Shown one piece after another: positions 17,201 to 25,656 of a stretch of DNA of 64,000 nucleotides. Both the position numbers and the translations under genes were made by a program. This DNA is from Pedobacter sp. Leaf176 (lineage in GTDB: Bacteria; Bacteroidota; Bacteroidia; Sphingobacteriales; Sphingobacteriaceae): NCBI RefSeq assembly GCF_001424305.1, contig NZ_LMPD01000007.1, positions 151,029-215,028 of the forward strand, written 5' to 3'. Under the pieces are notes generated by a model. The model was not told the origin of the DNA. It made no database searches and was given only the letters and a program-made list of their open reading frames with translations. Numbering within the stretch: the stretch's first letter is position 1; every line of letters starts with the position of its first letter.

Positions 17201-18219
17201 GGTTTTAATGGGATTTTTACCAGAAACTCGTTTCCACTTTTACTTATTTCGATTTCCTTTTTCAGCATAATCTTAAAACGTTCATTCAGGTTTGCAAGCC
17301 CCATACAGTTGCTGCTTTCTGGCGTTGGAATTTCATTGAGGTTATTACCCAGCACCAGCAAGGCACCATTCATATACAGCTTTACATTTAAGGGCTTTGT
17401 TAAGGTTGCCGCATTGTGTTTCACGGCATTTTCTAATAAAGGCTGTAAAGTTAAATGGGGTAATTTATAATTCAACGCTTCAGCGGGAATATTAATATCC
17501 ATTTTAAATGCATTTTCCAGGCGCATGGTTACGAGCCGGGCAAATGCCTTTAGCATTGTTAATTCATCGCTAAGCGTTACAAGATTATTTTTGGAAGGGT
17601 TTAAAGCATAGCGAAAAAAGGTAGATAAATCGCGGACATATTTTTGTGCCAGGGCCGGGTTTTCCCTGATAACACCTGAGAGGCTGCTTAAAGAATTGAA
17701 TAAAAAATGTGGGTTCATCTGCTCTTTCAAAAGCTCCAGTTCTGTTTGCATGTAGGCCATTTTGAGCTGCTCGTTTTCTGCTTCTTTATTTTTAGAGGAA
17801 CGGACAAGCAGGACAATTTTAATCAGAATAGCCATTAAGATACTACTCAGGAATAACCTTACGAAGTTGCCTGCCAGGTAAGCCTTAGGCAATTGCGGCG
17901 TAAAAAATAATTTGTTTTGGAGTACACCTCCCAAAAAAACAGCTAAAATGAATATTGATACATTTGAAATAACGTACAGACTAATTTTATTTTTTTCACG
18001 ATAAACGCTTAGTTTTGAAAAGGGATTCAGGTTCAAATGAAATATCAATCCGCAGAAAAGCAGATTGAATAAAAATTGATAGAGTAGTTCCAAAGGATTA
18101 AAATGCCAGTATTGCGCTACAATTCCCTTTTCGCGTAAAGCCAGCAGCTTCGGTGTATTTACCAATAAGGCAATTAACAGCGAACTATAACAGGAAATTC
18201 GTCGCTCATTTTTATCCAT
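17197..18219 (-). CDS. LytS/YehU-type sensor histidine kinase
   Basis: This 340-residue kinase has four hydrophobic segments in the first 140 residues and a coiled coil at 142-167. The phosphoacceptor is H171 in EQMNPHFLFNSLSSL. The ATPase N-box LTLQPLLENAVKHN and a G-box-like CMGLANLNERF follow. It is coupled by ATGA to the frameshifted LytTR regulator, its likely partner. With that partner broken, phosphotransfer output may be altered. Confidence 0.92.
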   Translation of the reverse strand: MDKNERRISCYSSLLIALLVNTPKLLALREKGIVAQYWHFNPLELLYQFLFNLLFCGLIFHLNLNPFSKLSVYREKNKISLYVISNVSIFILAVFLGGVLQNKLFFTPQLPKAYLAGNFVRLFLSSILMAILIKIVLLVRSSKNKEAENEQLKMAYMQTELELLKEQMNPHFLFNSLSSLSGVIRENPALAQKYVRDLSTFFRYALNPSKNNLVTLSDELTMLKAFARLVTMRLENAFKMDINIPAEALNYKLPHLTLQPLLENAVKHNAATLTKPLNVKLYMNGALLVLGNNLNEIPTPESSNCMGLANLNERFKIMLKKEIEISKSGNEFLVKIPLKP

Positions 18220-18333
18220 CGCTTAAACTTATGAAAAAAAATATTAAACAGTTTTCGATCCTGGTGAAGCTGATAGATTTGGCGGTCAGTTAACTATAAT
18301 AAGCTTTGTTCTTTGCGTGATCACTCTCATTCT

Positions 18334-18356
18334 GGTTATAGCGTCTCGCTACGACC
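18334..18356. repeat. REP-like palindrome copy 4
   Basis: Arms GGTTATAGCG and CGCTACGACC surround the loop TCT. The inner five pairs are intact; one A-C mismatch and one T-G pair occur outside them. It lies upstream of the kinase gene. Confidence 0.75.
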
Positions 18357-18403
18357 CAATTCAAACTACACCACCTAGTCGAAGCACCCTCATAGCTAAC
18401 ACG

Positions 18404-18426
18404 GGTCTTAGCGTCTCGCTAAGACT
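18404..18426. repeat. REP-like palindrome copy 5
   Basis: Arms GGTCTTAGCG / CGCTAAGACT enclose TCT, with only the outermost pair weakened. It follows copy 4 by 48 bp and precedes module B. Confidence 0.8.
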
Positions 18427-18533
18427 CAAGTAAAATAAATCTAAAGAAAAAAGTCTATTTCAATCCCCCCTTCTTTAGCTGTTACCCGTCAATCCAACTT
18501 TTTTATGTTTTTAAAGAACGTAGGATAACCAGA

Positions 18534-18800
18534 GGTTGCGTTCATGGTTGGCTGGCAGATTTGAAACGCGTTTTCCCGAAACAAAAAAAGTTTCGCGGAA
18601 AAATGTTTCAGGTTGGAGAAACAATTTATGGAGAAACAAAAAAGTTTCTCGTGATTTTGTTTCTCGGGCGATATAATTCAGATTAAAAAATTACGACATA
18701 AAATCTTTCGTGAAAAACTGTCAAGAATGGAAGCGGCTTACATCAGCAATCTTAAATCGTGGCATTTGCTTAATGATTTGAAAAGCTATTTAAAGGGTGA
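18534..18800. repeat. dispersed repeat module, copy B
   Basis: It is the longer counterpart of 12211-12385, sharing the 29-bp core and several downstream blocks, with the nested-hairpin insert at 18615-18667. A 78-codon frame (18727-18963) opens inside the repeat. The matching part of copy A has stops, so this is probably not a gene, though a decayed ORF carried by the repeat is possible. Confidence 0.7.
18615..18667. repeat. nested double hairpin inside module B
   Basis: Outer arms GAGAAACAA (18616-18624) and TTGTTTCTC (18657-18665) enclose inner arms GAGAAAC (18631-18637) and GTTTCTC (18644-18650). The same arrangement recurs at 33117-33171. Copy A lacks it exactly between GTTTCAGG and CAGATTAAAA, as expected of a discrete insertion. 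Confidence 0.75.
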
Positions 18801-19132
18801 AGCGGCTAACCCTTATGCAGGCTTGCTCGAAATCAGGTGTCTGGATAAACTTAAATCATGCGGCCTGATCAGCAAATTTTGCTGCGCCATCAACTTGCAG
18901 TTCTGGACAGTGAAATGGTTTCTGCGAAAGAATAGTAGGGGAGTACGACGGGGTGGCACTTAGGGGTGAAGATTACTAGTTAGCGTGCGCATGTATGCCT
19001 GTTCAATAATTTAAACAAAAGCACATCTTTCGATGGGCTTTTGATCAGTAGCCGGGCATGGTGAGCTTTGGGTCAACAATCGCGGATTTATTTTTCTTTA
19101 AACCAAAATCCATTTTCGTTGGTTAAATAAAC
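18801..19132. other. intergenic, upstream of MscS gene
   Basis: Apart from the tail of the doubtful 78-codon frame, nothing gene-like is seen. No exact TAnnTTTG box was found before the channel gene. Confidence 0.5.
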
Positions 19133-20902
19133 ATGTCGTTTTTAGTAAAACCCATCCATTTTTACCTAACGCTTTTTTTATTTTTTGGCGTAGCCACAGC
19201 ATCCTCTGCACAGTTAGTTCCTGGTCTAAGTGACACCAGCACTAAAGTTGCGGTCGAAATTCCTGACGATTCTTTAGGCAGGCGCACACCGCGTGGCACT
19301 GTTAACGGCTTTATTAAAGCAGTGGCAGAACAGAACTACATTCGGGCAAGCCACTTTCTAAATCTCGACAAGCCTAGGCGCAAGGTTGCAGAACGCCAAA
19401 GAATTGTAAAGGTGCTGCAGCGATTGCTAGACCAAGGCGGCAACATTATGCCTTACTCGTGGTTGAGCAATAAACCGGTAGGTAGGCAAGATGACGAACT
19501 TCCACCGGAAGAAGACCTGGTGGGAACGGTAACCGCAAATGGACAAGTGATTAACCTCTTCGTAGAAAGTACAGGCGACGAAACGGCACCGGTTTGGAGA
19601 ATTTCTTCAGAAACGGTAAAAGCCATTGCGGCCGTATCGATTGAAGAAAAATTGCTGGTAGACAGAATCTTGCCGAGCACATTAAAAGACAATCTTTGGG
19701 GTGGTGTACCTGCGGGACATTGGTTGGCCATTATCTTGCTTTTTATTTTGGCCTATGTGGCGGCCAGACTCGTGGTTTGGCTAATGGGCTACTTGCTTCG
19801 GGTTTCATGGACAAAGGCACGAACGGAAAAAGGTGTCCACTTGATAGATGAATTTTCACTACCTATTCGACTTTATTTAGCGGTGTGGTTGTTTATAGCC
19901 ATCTCGCAACAAGTTGGAATTTCGATTATTGTACGGCAGCGTTTCAGTACCGTAACGCTTATTGTTGGACTTGTAGCTTTGATATTTCTGCTCCTTAGAT
20001 TAACAGATGTGGTGAGCAATTTTAGCAGGGGAAGAATGTCTGACAGAGGCCGTGTATCTGCCGTTTCTATTATTCTTTTTCTTAAACGGGCCATCAAGAT
20101 TGCGATTGTGATATTCGGTGTCATCGGAATCTTGAGCACATTCGGCTTTGATGTAACTACCGGTCTTGCAGCCCTCGGTATAGGTGGTATTGCCTTGGCC
20201 TTAGGTGCGCAGAAAACCGTAGAAAATTTTGTGGGTAGTGTTACGCTCATCACTGATCAACCCGTTCGTGTTGGTGATTTTTGTAAAGTGGGCGACATTT
20301 CCGGCACAGTAGAGCAAATTGGCATGAGATCTACGCAGCTGCGTACCGGTGAGCGAACGATTGTGACCATTCCTAATGGCGATTTCTCCTCCAACCGAAT
20401 TGAAAACTTTGCCCACCGTGACCGGTTTCTTTTCAATCCTATTCTACAACTGCGCTACGAAACTACGCCGGACCAAATCAGGTACTTGCTGGTCGAACTG
20501 CGCAAGGTTTTGTATGCACATCCGCTAGTGAACCCAGACCCTGCCCGGATTCGATTCGCGGGTTATAGCACACATTCGCTTAACCTGGAAGTTTGGTCTT
20601 ATATTAATACGCCCAACTTCGATGAGTTCCTGGAGGTGAAAGAAGACTTACTCTTACGCTTTATGGATGTGGTAGCTGCTAGCGGAACCGCTTTCGCCTT
20701 CCCATCTCAAACACTTTATTTTGGCAAAGATGCAGGTGTGTCCCCGGAGAAAGCAACTGAAGTAAGCGAAAAAATTAAGGCCTGGAAAGCAAACAATAAT
20801 ATGCAGTTACCTAATTTCGAAGCTGAAGAAATTGAAAAGTTAAGAGGAACTATACCCTATCCGCCTGAAGGCACGGTTGGTCATAAGCACGAGGACAATT
20901 AA
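19133..20902 (+). CDS. MscS-family mechanosensitive channel
   Basis: The 589-residue protein begins with a signal peptide (cleavage near SSAQ) and a periplasmic domain of about 165 residues. Transmembrane helices lie near 198-222, 240-262, 273-293 and 312-335. The pore helix is the glycine/alanine-rich GLAALGIGGIALALGAQKTVENF. The beta domain follows (VRVGDFCKVGDISGTVEQIGMRST, TIPNGDFSSNRIENF), then the C-terminal alpha/beta domain. It should release solutes on osmotic downshock. The large periplasmic domain marks it as a YbdG/MscM-like big member rather than the minimal MscS. It is monocistronic as far as seen. Confidence 0.93.
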   Translation: MSFLVKPIHFYLTLFLFFGVATASSAQLVPGLSDTSTKVAVEIPDDSLGRRTPRGTVNGFIKAVAEQNYIRASHFLNLDKPRRKVAERQRIVKVLQRLLDQGGNIMPYSWLSNKPVGRQDDELPPEEDLVGTVTANGQVINLFVESTGDETAPVWRISSETVKAIAAVSIEEKLLVDRILPSTLKDNLWGGVPAGHWLAIILLFILAYVAARLVVWLMGYLLRVSWTKARTEKGVHLIDEFSLPIRLYLAVWLFIAISQQVGISIIVRQRFSTVTLIVGLVALIFLLLRLTDVVSNFSRGRMSDRGRVSAVSIILFLKRAIKIAIVIFGVIGILSTFGFDVTTGLAALGIGGIALALGAQKTVENFVGSVTLITDQPVRVGDFCKVGDISGTVEQIGMRSTQLRTGERTIVTIPNGDFSSNRIENFAHRDRFLFNPILQLRYETTPDQIRYLLVELRKVLYAHPLVNPDPARIRFAGYSTHSLNLEVWSYINTPNFDEFLEVKEDLLLRFMDVVAASGTAFAFPSQTLYFGKDAGVSPEKATEVSEKIKAWKANNNMQLPNFEAEEIEKLRGTIPYPPEGTVGHKHEDN

Positions 20903-21217
20903 GATATGCATAGACGAATTGTTTGCATCAGCCGGCATTGCACATTGGATGTATTGGCAGGATTGGTTCCACATACATCGGACATTTACCTTTAATGTTT
21001 TTTTACCAGTAAACCTAATTGGGCAATAGGATAACGCGATTTGAAAATCGAATTGCAACATTTAGTTTAAGGAAAGTCGGAATAAAAATTTATACCTGAT
21101 TAATCGTCTTAATTTTCTAAACTGATCGCTAGTGTAAAGCGCAAATTTAATACTTACATAACATTTTTGCGCACAAGGCTGGGCTATTTTTATGCAATTA
21201 AAAATACAGAACAGTTT
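20903..21217. other. intergenic between MscS and GDPD genes
   Basis: The 315-bp gap has no gene. An in-frame extension of the GDPD gene to 21167 exists but the signal peptide favours 21218. A near-match to a -7 box (CATTTTTG) lies at about 21163. Confidence 0.5.
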
Positions 21218-22198
21218 ATGAAAAAAAACGTAGCAATTATATGCTTTTTATTATCGGGCACTGCTTTTTCGCAACAGAAGCTAGATGTTCAGGCCCATCG
21301 TGGCGGTATGGCGTTATTGCCAGAAAACACTATACCCGCGATGTTAAACGCGGTAAAATTAGGCGCTAAAACATTGGAGCTGGACGTGGTTATCTCTGCT
21401 GACGGAAAGGTAGTTGTTTCCCACGACCCTTACATGTCAGCAGCCTTTATGAGTAAACCCAATGGTACTGACATTGTTAAAGATGAAGAAAAAGGCTTAA
21501 GTCTGTTTCAGATGTCGTACGACAGCATCAGCCGCTACAGTCTCGGAATTAAACAGCATCCGATGTTCCCTAATCAGCTAAAGTTAAAAACACATAAGCC
21601 TTTATTAAGCGATTTAATCGACAGCGTGGAAAACTATGTGAAAATGACTCATCTTAAACCAGTGTATTATAACATAGAAACCAAATGTTCTCCTGCAGGC
21701 GATGGAAAATATAATCCTACGCCGGAGGTGTTTGTGAAAACTATGATGGATGTAATTAATGCAAAAGGAATAAAAAACCGGGTTATTATACAGTCTTTTG
21801 ATGTAAGAACGCTAAAAATTCTTCATCAGAATGAACCGCAGGTTAAATTATCACTTTTGGTTCAGGGTAAAATGAATTTAACTGAGGATCAGCTTAAAAA
21901 GTATGGACTTTCAGCCAAAGAAGTTGAGGACTATTTCAAACAGGTAAGTGCAATAAAAGGCGGGCTTGAAGAAGACCTCAGAAATTTAGGATTTGTACCC
22001 GATATTTATAGTCCGTATTACAGTGGCGTAGATTTAGAAATGGTTAAAAAAGTACATGAAAAAAAAATGTTGATTCTGCCCTGGACTGTAGATAAAGAAG
22101 AAGATATGATTGCTCTACAGAAAATCGGGGTAGATGGTATCATCACAAACAGCCCTGATATCTTAATCCGCTTAATGGGCAGCTATCAGAATAAATAA
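21218..22198 (+). CDS. secreted glycerophosphodiester phosphodiesterase
   Basis: From the ATG at 21218 the protein has 326 residues and a signal peptide ending at AFSQ. The GDPD motifs are in order: AHRG (H27, R28), ENTIPA (E37), the metal ligands in LELDV (E54, D56) and VSHDP (H69). Near the end are DLEMV, LPWTVD and DGIITNSPD. The enzyme cleaves glycerophosphodiesters into glycerol-3-phosphate and alcohol in the periplasm. Upstream in-frame ATG at 21167 is rejected because the signal peptide starts at MKKNVAIICF. A bidirectional terminator follows. Confidence 0.93.
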   Translation: MKKNVAIICFLLSGTAFSQQKLDVQAHRGGMALLPENTIPAMLNAVKLGAKTLELDVVISADGKVVVSHDPYMSAAFMSKPNGTDIVKDEEKGLSLFQMSYDSISRYSLGIKQHPMFPNQLKLKTHKPLLSDLIDSVENYVKMTHLKPVYYNIETKCSPAGDGKYNPTPEVFVKTMMDVINAKGIKNRVIIQSFDVRTLKILHQNEPQVKLSLLVQGKMNLTEDQLKKYGLSAKEVEDYFKQVSAIKGGLEEDLRNLGFVPDIYSPYYSGVDLEMVKKVHEKKMLILPWTVDKEEDMIALQKIGVDGIITNSPDILIRLMGSYQNK

Positions 22199-22229
22199 AC
22201 CTTTGCTATTGTAGAAAAACAATCACTCT

Positions 22230-22252
22230 GGTCGTAGCGTCTCGCTACGACA
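22230..22252. repeat. REP-like palindrome copy 6
   Basis: Arms GGTCGTAGCG / CGCTACGACA around TCT. Relative to copy 1 the variable pair changed from T-A to G-C on both sides, keeping the stem. It sits just downstream of the GDPD stop codon. Confidence 0.85.
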
Positions 22253-22270
22253 CACTTCAAAAGTTTTAAA

Positions 22271-22308
22271 AAAAAGAGGCATGCAATTTTCATTACAGGC
22301 CTCTTTTT
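22271..22308. terminator. bidirectional intrinsic terminator
   Basis: AAAAAGAGGC (22271-22280) pairs with GCCTCTTTTT (22299-22308) across an 18-nt loop. U-tracts exist in both directions. It separates the convergent GDPD and thioredoxin genes. Confidence 0.8.
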
Positions 22309-22333
22309 AGTTAAGCGCATTTTATTTTATTAC

Positions 22334-23458
22334 TTATTTAACGAAAGCAGCAATTTTCTTGTTTACATCTTCGCCTCTTAAATCTTTAGCAATGACCTTT
22401 CCCGAAGGATCAATTAACACATTTTGAGGAATGGCAGTGATTCCAAAACGAACTGCGACATCCGTTTTAAAACCCTTTACATCGCTTACCTGGATCCAGG
22501 GCAATTTGTCTGCCGCAACAGCTTGTAGCCAGGCAGTTCTTTTGTCATCCAGAGAAACGCCTACGATTTCAAAGTTCTTGTCTTTTAGTTCATTATAGGC
22601 TTTCAACATAAATGGATTTTCGGCCCTGCAGGGCACGCACCAGCTGGCCCAGAAATCTACCAGCACGTATTTTCCTTTAAGTGACGAAAGCTTAAATTCT
22701 TTACCGTCTTTATCGGGAAGGCTAAAATCGATATTTTTTCCGACAGCAAACTGTTTTGCCTTCATGTATTTATCGGTAATCTTTTTACCGCTAAAACTAG
22801 AGAGTAGCTTTGGACCTAAACTTTTGTAAATCGGGTCAAACTTAGCGACATCGATTACAGCCATCCTGTTCGTCAAGACTAGATCTGCAGTTACATAAGA
22901 ATCCGGGTGGCTAGAAATAAACCCATCGAGTGTAGATTCCATTTTTTCCATTAAAGGTTTTGCGTCCGTTGCTATCTTTTTGAGTTCTAAGGAATCCTTT
23001 GCTGCCTTGGCTTTGAAATAGCGGTTTACAATTTCCTGATACTGTACCTGTAAGGTATCCATTTTCGAATGGTATTCAAGATTTTCGCTTTGTACTTTTG
23101 TGCCAGAAACTGAAGCCGTAGCCATTTTATCTTTTCCGGTAACGGTGGTGGTTCCTTTTTCTAAATAAAATTCTTTAAAATCGCCTGCCCGTCTTTTTTG
23201 AGTGGTGTCTTTAACCAGAGGTTTTAGCTCCAGGTAAGCCCGGTTTCCAAAAGCGGTGGTGCCGGTTAATGTAAATTTGCCGTCTGTAACCCTTGCACTG
23301 TCTTTTACAGTCTTGCCTTCAGCATTAACAAAATTGAGCAATACTAATTTTTCCTTTCCTGCCTGTGGAAGATTTCCTGTGATTGTGAATTTGTCTTGCG
23401 CAAAGCCTGAAGCTGTTAAACAGGCTAGCAGAGCAGCTGATATTATTTTAATTTTCAT
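22334..23458 (-). CDS. TlpA-like thiol-disulfide oxidoreductase with DUF4369 domain
   Basis: The 374-residue protein has a signal peptide (cleavage near GFAQD) and an N-terminal DUF4369-type beta domain (residues 22-125). A helical linker leads to a thioredoxin domain with the active site WASWC274VPC277. The cis-Pro loop is FGITAIPQNVLIDP. It should reduce or shuffle disulfides in the periplasm. The neighbour at 23511-24641 is a diverged duplicate with the same architecture. Both follow the SusC/SusD operon on the same strand, a common place for them in Bacteroidota. Confidence 0.92.
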   Translation of the reverse strand: MKIKIISAALLACLTASGFAQDKFTITGNLPQAGKEKLVLLNFVNAEGKTVKDSARVTDGKFTLTGTTAFGNRAYLELKPLVKDTTQKRRAGDFKEFYLEKGTTTVTGKDKMATASVSGTKVQSENLEYHSKMDTLQVQYQEIVNRYFKAKAAKDSLELKKIATDAKPLMEKMESTLDGFISSHPDSYVTADLVLTNRMAVIDVAKFDPIYKSLGPKLLSSFSGKKITDKYMKAKQFAVGKNIDFSLPDKDGKEFKLSSLKGKYVLVDFWASWCVPCRAENPFMLKAYNELKDKNFEIVGVSLDDKRTAWLQAVAADKLPWIQVSDVKGFKTDVAVRFGITAIPQNVLIDPSGKVIAKDLRGEDVNKKIAAFVK

Positions 23459-23478
23459 AATGAATTTTTAGTTTTGAA

Positions 23479-23501
23479 GGCCGGAGCATTTTTCTCCAGC
23501 C
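23479..23501 (-). terminator. hairpin between the two thioredoxin genes
   Basis: GGCCGGAG (23479-23486) pairs with CTCCAGCC (23494-23501) with one mismatch. It has a T-rich loop and lies between two same-strand genes, so it could be a terminator or an attenuator. Confidence 0.5.
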
Positions 23502-23510
23502 TAGTTGAAT

Positions 23511-24641
23511 TTATTTAACGAAAGCCTCCAATTGGGCCAATAAGTTTTCACCCCTCAGATTTCTGGCTACAATTACGCCCTGAGGATTGATAAGGATATT
23601 CTGCGGAACGGAGTTGATGCCATACATCATTGCCACATCATTTTTCCAGTATTTAAGATCGCTCACATGGATCCAGGGCATGCCATCCTTTTTAATTGCA
23701 TCTTCCCATTGTGCTTTTCCTGCATCTAATGAAACGCTCACAATTTCGAAGTTTTTGCTTTTCAAGGCGGTATAAGCCTTAACTACATTCGGGTTTTCTG
23801 CACGGCAGGGCGCGCACCAGCTTGCCCAGAAATCAACTAATACATATTTTCCTCGTAAGGTAGAAAGGGTAAATGGTTTTCCATTGATATCGTTCTGAGT
23901 AAAATCAGTTGCCTGGGAGCCTGCCTGACGTCTTTTGCCGATTTCAATTTTTTCCATTGTATGTTTACCGAGTGGTGAAGATTTTAAATTGGCGGAAAAC
24001 TTATGAAACAATGGCTCAACTTGTGAGGCCTCGAACTTACTATCAAGCACATAGGTGCTGAAGGCATATAGACCTGCGAATGAGTTTAAATGGGTTTCAG
24101 CGAAATGCATATTAATTGCTTTATTTTGTGCTACTAATTTCTGAATGCTATCGCCAGCCATTTTACGTTCTTCGGCAGATTTAACGTAAACGCCTGTTGA
24201 TGATTTTTTCCCGTATTCGTTCTGCAACGCTATAATCTTAGTGGTTACGGCTTTAATCATCGCTTCCCGGCCGCGGTTTTCACTATCTGACACCGAACCG
24301 TTAACCTTTGCATTTTCAAGAGCATCAGTAATATCGATGGTGATTTTTGAATTTTCGAGAAAAAAGGCATGGGTACCTCTCGCAGATGCACCCGATTTTA
24401 AGTTCCCTGATTTTACTGCAAGAATGGCTTGCTGCGGTTCAGGAACGCTTCCGGTAAATTCAAACTTTCCATTTTTAATATCAACCGAATCGGTTTCCTT
24501 CCATGCTCCGCCCTGAAAAGTAACTAAATAAGCTTTGGAAGGCGATTTTAGGCCAGGCATATTTCCTTTAATCAGGTAGCTTTTTTGCGCTGCGACCAGA
24601 AAGGGTAGCAACATCAGGATTGAAATCAGTAATTTTTTCAT
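23511..24641 (-). CDS. TlpA-like thiol-disulfide oxidoreductase with DUF4369 domain
   Basis: The 376-residue paralogue of the downstream gene shares its layout. A signal peptide ends near VAAQ, a DUF4369-like domain covers residues 20-120, a helical linker follows, and the thioredoxin domain holds WASWC276APC279. The cis-Pro loop is YGINSVPQNILINP. The end of both proteins is similar (RNLRGENL versus KDLRGEDV), indicating tandem duplication. It is 32 bp downstream of the surface lipoprotein gene of the Sus operon, so co-transcription is likely. Confidence 0.92.
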   Translation of the reverse strand: MKKLLISILMLLPFLVAAQKSYLIKGNMPGLKSPSKAYLVTFQGGAWKETDSVDIKNGKFEFTGSVPEPQQAILAVKSGNLKSGASARGTHAFFLENSKITIDITDALENAKVNGSVSDSENRGREAMIKAVTTKIIALQNEYGKKSSTGVYVKSAEERKMAGDSIQKLVAQNKAINMHFAETHLNSFAGLYAFSTYVLDSKFEASQVEPLFHKFSANLKSSPLGKHTMEKIEIGKRRQAGSQATDFTQNDINGKPFTLSTLRGKYVLVDFWASWCAPCRAENPNVVKAYTALKSKNFEIVSVSLDAGKAQWEDAIKKDGMPWIHVSDLKYWKNDVAMMYGINSVPQNILINPQGVIVARNLRGENLLAQLEAFVK

Positions 24642-24673
24642 GATCTAAATATTTAAACTGTAGTCGCTTTCAA

Positions 24674-25645
24674 TTAATTTCTCAGTACAATGCCGCCCAC
24701 AAAACCGACACTATATGTGCTTCCGCCAGATACATATGGTGCGGCAGTTAGAATAGTAAAGCGCAGATATCTTGCAGAAGTTACTGAGGGTAGATTTATG
24801 GTCTGTTTTCGCTCCACATTTTTAATATCTACCGGATAGGTGCCTTTGTCCACCCATGTCGTGCCATTAGAGCTGGTTTCTATCTTTGCAGACGTGGTAT
24901 TGCCGCCTACCGTAGCATACGCAACAGCTGTAGGAAAGAAATAATCTAAACCCGAAAAGCTCACTTCCCGCCCAAAATCTGCGGTTACCCATTGTGGTAA
25001 AGCTGCTGCAACATTGCTAAGCCAATAGGTTCCTAATGTATTGGCATCTACTGCTCTGCCCGCCACATTGGTTCCATTTGTAGAAGAAGCGGTAGCCGTG
25101 AGCGTGTATCCTGTATGGTCTACATACAATGCTTCCCCTGTGTTAAATACATAATAAATGATCTTGCGGGTTTTTGGATCCTGTACTTGTCCATCTATAG
25201 ATGCAATAGCCAATGGAAGCACATAGGTACTGCGTGCTTTCAGCATGGTCTGATAACTCAGGTTTAATATGGCCGGCTCCGAAATTTTAGTTCCGGCGGG
25301 GACCGCTACGGTTGGTTTGTAAAACAGATAACTTGTAGTGGGAAGTAAAAGCGCTGAACTCCCGTATTTATTTCTGTAATCGGCGATTTTAGTGGTATCT
25401 GTTTCGAAGGTTATGTAATGAATATCAGAAGAGGCATTACCTTGTAAAGTTGCTTTCAGTTCCATGCTCACCAGAGCAATGTTCTTAATATCCAGCGATC
25501 TGGCTATCACATCTGTTGCTGCCGGCAAATCGAAATTAACCCGCCCTTCTGCCAGCACTTCCCTGTCTGACTCGTCTTTTTTACAAGCCATAAGCATCAG
25601 CAGGACTGTGCATACCGCCAGAAGATTTAATTTATATTTTTTCAT
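24674..25645 (-). CDS. DUF1735 + discoidin-like surface lipoprotein
   Basis: The 323-residue lipoprotein has the lipobox LMAC with Cys21, followed by a charged KKDE. The N-terminal part (about 30-160) fits DUF1735/BT_3987-like domains found in Sus-type loci. The C-terminal part (about 180-320) looks like an F5/8 type C (discoidin) beta-sandwich: ATASSTNGTNVAGRAVDAN, TYWLSN, WVTADFGREVSFSGLDYFF, ARYLRFTI. It is 11 bp behind susD and probably works at the cell surface as an accessory glycan-binding protein of this transport system. Confidence 0.88.
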   Translation of the reverse strand: MKKYKLNLLAVCTVLLMLMACKKDESDREVLAEGRVNFDLPAATDVIARSLDIKNIALVSMELKATLQGNASSDIHYITFETDTTKIADYRNKYGSSALLLPTTSYLFYKPTVAVPAGTKISEPAILNLSYQTMLKARSTYVLPLAIASIDGQVQDPKTRKIIYYVFNTGEALYVDHTGYTLTATASSTNGTNVAGRAVDANTLGTYWLSNVAAALPQWVTADFGREVSFSGLDYFFPTAVAYATVGGNTTSAKIETSSNGTTWVDKGTYPVDIKNVERKQTINLPSVTSARYLRFTILTAAPYVSGGSTYSVGFVGGIVLRN

Positions 25646-25656
25646 CTCTTAAATTT

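Noticed and set aside
18727..18963. 78-codon plus-strand frame in repeat module B
   Set aside because: It lies in a dispersed repeat whose other copy (12211-12385) has stop codons in the same region; no family resemblance.
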